Shown one piece after another: positions 62,525 through 64,000 of a stretch of DNA of 64,000 nt (its first letter is position 1; each line of letters begins with the position of its first letter). The stretch is taken from positions 1-64,000 of the forward strand of contig NZ_FZMZ01000004.1 of assembly GCF_900187325.1 (NCBI RefSeq), read 5' to 3'. Position numbers and translations under genes: made by a program. The DNA is from Virgibacillus ndiopensis (GTDB lineage Bacteria > Bacillota > Bacilli > Bacillales > Amphibacillaceae). Below the pieces are notes generated by a model. That model saw nothing but the letters and a program-made list of their open reading frames with translations. It searched no databases and was not told the origin of the DNA.

Positions 62525-62565
62525 TTTCGCTCATCCTTATAAAATTTGATAAATCTACCCAAAGA

Positions 62566-63738
62566 TTATGAGTTTTGCAATACTCCTTCATATGCATTAG
62601 TATATATTTGCTTGATAGAATTTTCATCTAAGGTTTTAGGACTTCTATTGAGTAGCCGTTTTTGTTTTACCCCATTCTTTGTTAAGTTTTCAATATCTTT
62701 TGACTGAATATTATAGGCACGTAATGTCGTCGGCAACCCAACATCTTTGATTAAATCTTGTAAACTCCTTACAACCTGCTGAGCAATTTCTCTATCACTT
62801 TTTTCGTTTATCGGTAGTGAAAAAGCCTTAGCCACATTTTTCATTTTATCGATACATGCCATCCATACTTGATCGTATACATATGACAAAAGTATTGCAT
62901 TAGATTCACCATGTGATAATTTGAATAAACCACCTAGAGGATAAGCTAAGGCATGTACACCTGCAACTCCCGCATTATAAAAACTTAAACCAGCTATTAA
63001 ACTTCCTAATGCCATCTGTTCTCTTGCATGTTTATCATTACCATTCCATACCGCAGTTCGAATATTTTCTACTATTCTTTTCATAGCATCTAGTGCAAGC
63101 GATTCGGTTAAAGGACTTGCATTAACGGATGTATAGGCCTCAATCGCATGTGTTAGTGCATCTATCCCACTTGCTGCTGTTACTTTTGGCGGTAAGGTAT
63201 ACGTTAATGTAGGATCGACGATAGCGTAATCAGCAAGAAGGTATTCATGTGTAATTACATCTTTCGTATTTTCTAGTGAAAAGACCGCTATATCTGTAAC
63301 TTCTGCACCAGTTCCCGCTGTTGACGGTATTAGTACTTTTGGTAACCCTTTATTTAATAACTTTTTTGTACTACTTAAATTTAAATAATCTTCCACTCGT
63401 CCGTCATTGCCAGCTAATACCGCAGCAGCCTTCGCTAAATCCAAAGCACTCCCACCACCAATACCAATTACTAAATCAGGTTGGATTTTGCGAACTTCAT
63501 TAACTACTTGATTACCAATTTTCACAGGAGGTTCAGGTACTACATTTTCTCCTAATTCAACTAGCGCATTTTGTCTTTCCAGTATTTCCAGAACAGGGTC
63601 AATAACCCCAAGACTTTTTAGCATAGGATCTGTTATAATAAAAATCTTTGTTGCTTTTAAATCTTTTAAAATATCTTCCAACTTGGTAAGAGATCCTTCC
63701 CCATGATAGATTTTTTTGGGAGATACAAACTGATCCAT
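62566..63738 (-). CDS. iron-containing alcohol dehydrogenase
   Basis: A 390-residue group III alcohol dehydrogenase. The N-terminal dinucleotide fold has VIGIGGGSALDLAKAAA. Metal ligands are in ALTHAIEAYTS (Asp and His) and in HALAYPLGGLFKLSHGESNAI (two His). STAGTGAEVTD is typical. ATG 63738 with AAGGGG upstream is preferred over TTG 63762. Such enzymes oxidise alcohols or hydroxyacids; the substrate is unclear. Confidence 0.92.
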   Translation of the reverse strand: MDQFVSPKKIYHGEGSLTKLEDILKDLKATKIFIITDPMLKSLGVIDPVLEILERQNALVELGENVVPEPPVKIGNQVVNEVRKIQPDLVIGIGGGSALDLAKAAAVLAGNDGRVEDYLNLSSTKKLLNKGLPKVLIPSTAGTGAEVTDIAVFSLENTKDVITHEYLLADYAIVDPTLTYTLPPKVTAASGIDALTHAIEAYTSVNASPLTESLALDAMKRIVENIRTAVWNGNDKHAREQMALGSLIAGLSFYNAGVAGVHALAYPLGGLFKLSHGESNAILLSYVYDQVWMACIDKMKNVAKAFSLPINEKSDREIAQQVVRSLQDLIKDVGLPTTLRAYNIQSKDIENLTKNGVKQKRLLNRSPKTLDENSIKQIYTNAYEGVLQNS

Positions 63739-63902
63739 TCTACATAACCCCTTCACAAACAATTTATTCTTCTAATAACATTCGTTACTATACCCTACTC
63801 AATGATCCAATGTTCTAATAATTACCTATATTCTATCAGATATTAGTTTAAAGTTGAAAAGATTAAATAAATACGGAAATAATTTTCGTTGTAAAATTAG
63901 AA

Positions 63903-63928
63903 AGGAAACCTCGTAATGAAGGTTTCCT
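63903..63928. terminator. hairpin near the right edge
   Basis: AGGAAACCT (63903-63911) pairs with AGGTTTCCT (63920-63928) around 8 nt. T-rich tails follow on the minus strand, so it may end a gene beyond the right edge. The rest of 63739-64000 shows no gene. Confidence 0.5.
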
Positions 63929-64000
63929 ATTAACTCCGCTTCTACAAATTGATTATATTATGGAATACAAAATCGATTCACTACTTTTATACCCAGCGAG

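Overview
The window (64 kb, AT-rich) looks like chromosomal DNA of a halotolerant, spore-forming member of the Bacillaceae of the Virgibacillus/Oceanobacillus/Lentibacillus kind. This is inferred from a Bacillus-type 16S rRNA 5' end, an ectoine operon, YjcZ-type sporulation mini-proteins, GltC/GlcT/PurR/Fur-type control sites and strong Gram-positive ribosome binding sites. No prophage, IS element, CRISPR array or tRNA was seen.

Layout. 1-500: 5' end of an rrn operon (minus strand) with leader and tandem promoters. 0.8-9.5 kb: methyltransferase, DUF2268 protease-like protein, a Gly/Tyr-rich small protein, two YjcZ-type mini-genes, an amidohydrolase with a membrane partner, a GNAT, a DUF3231 protein and a D-Ala-D-Ala carboxypeptidase. 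9.5-21.2 kb: nitrogen block argC-argJ-argB-argD (ARG-box-like palindromes at its promoter), gltB-gltD and the divergent regulator gltC. 21.3-32 kb: two minus-strand acyl-CoA catabolic operons (acyl-CoA dehydrogenases, SDRs, MaoC-type hydratases, thiolase, enoyl-CoA hydratase, thioesterase, APH-like kinase, ComB-like phosphatase, TetR) that appear to share an operator; one thioesterase gene in them is a pseudogene. 32.3-34.5 kb: a flavin monooxygenase and FMN reductase behind a SAM-I riboswitch (sulfur scavenging). 34.6-37.8 kb: glcT, a RAT/terminator and a frameshifted ptsG. 37.8-40.7 kb: Hsp20 and ectABC; ectA seems to lack a normal start codon. 41-47.9 kb: GDPD, an ECF-like sigma factor with a clpP copy, small genes, a CBS protein and an ABC exporter whose ATPase gene is frameshifted in Walker A. 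48-51.2 kb: iron region with a YlmA-like ATPase, a siderophore-binding lipoprotein and a ferredoxin-NADP reductase-like enzyme around one Fur box. 51.2-56.6 kb: DUF2071, yhdT-panF, ArsR-SRPBCC and small proteins. 56.6-59.9 kb: HD-GYP gene, a translationally coupled 21-codon Cys-Trp-Trp-Cys peptide, a PqqD-like/M50 membrane protein and a YkgJ-type cysteine-cluster protein. 60-64 kb: guaC with PurR boxes, small genes, a thioesterase and an iron-dependent alcohol dehydrogenase.

The strongest candidate for an undescribed system is the peptide cassette at 56.6-59.9 kb. A tiny basic peptide gene with a CWWC core sits between a cyclic-di-GMP phosphodiesterase-like gene and two genes whose domains (a RiPP-recognition-like N-terminus fused to an intramembrane M50 metalloprotease, and a metal-binding Cys-cluster protein) fit maturation and export of a modified peptide. 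Other points worth attention are the apparent ATC start of ectA, single-base frameshifts in ptsG and in an ABC ATPase gene, a family of GGGACA...TGTCCC hairpins, and a shared TetR-type operator. Functions come from sequence patterns read by eye; no database search was run.
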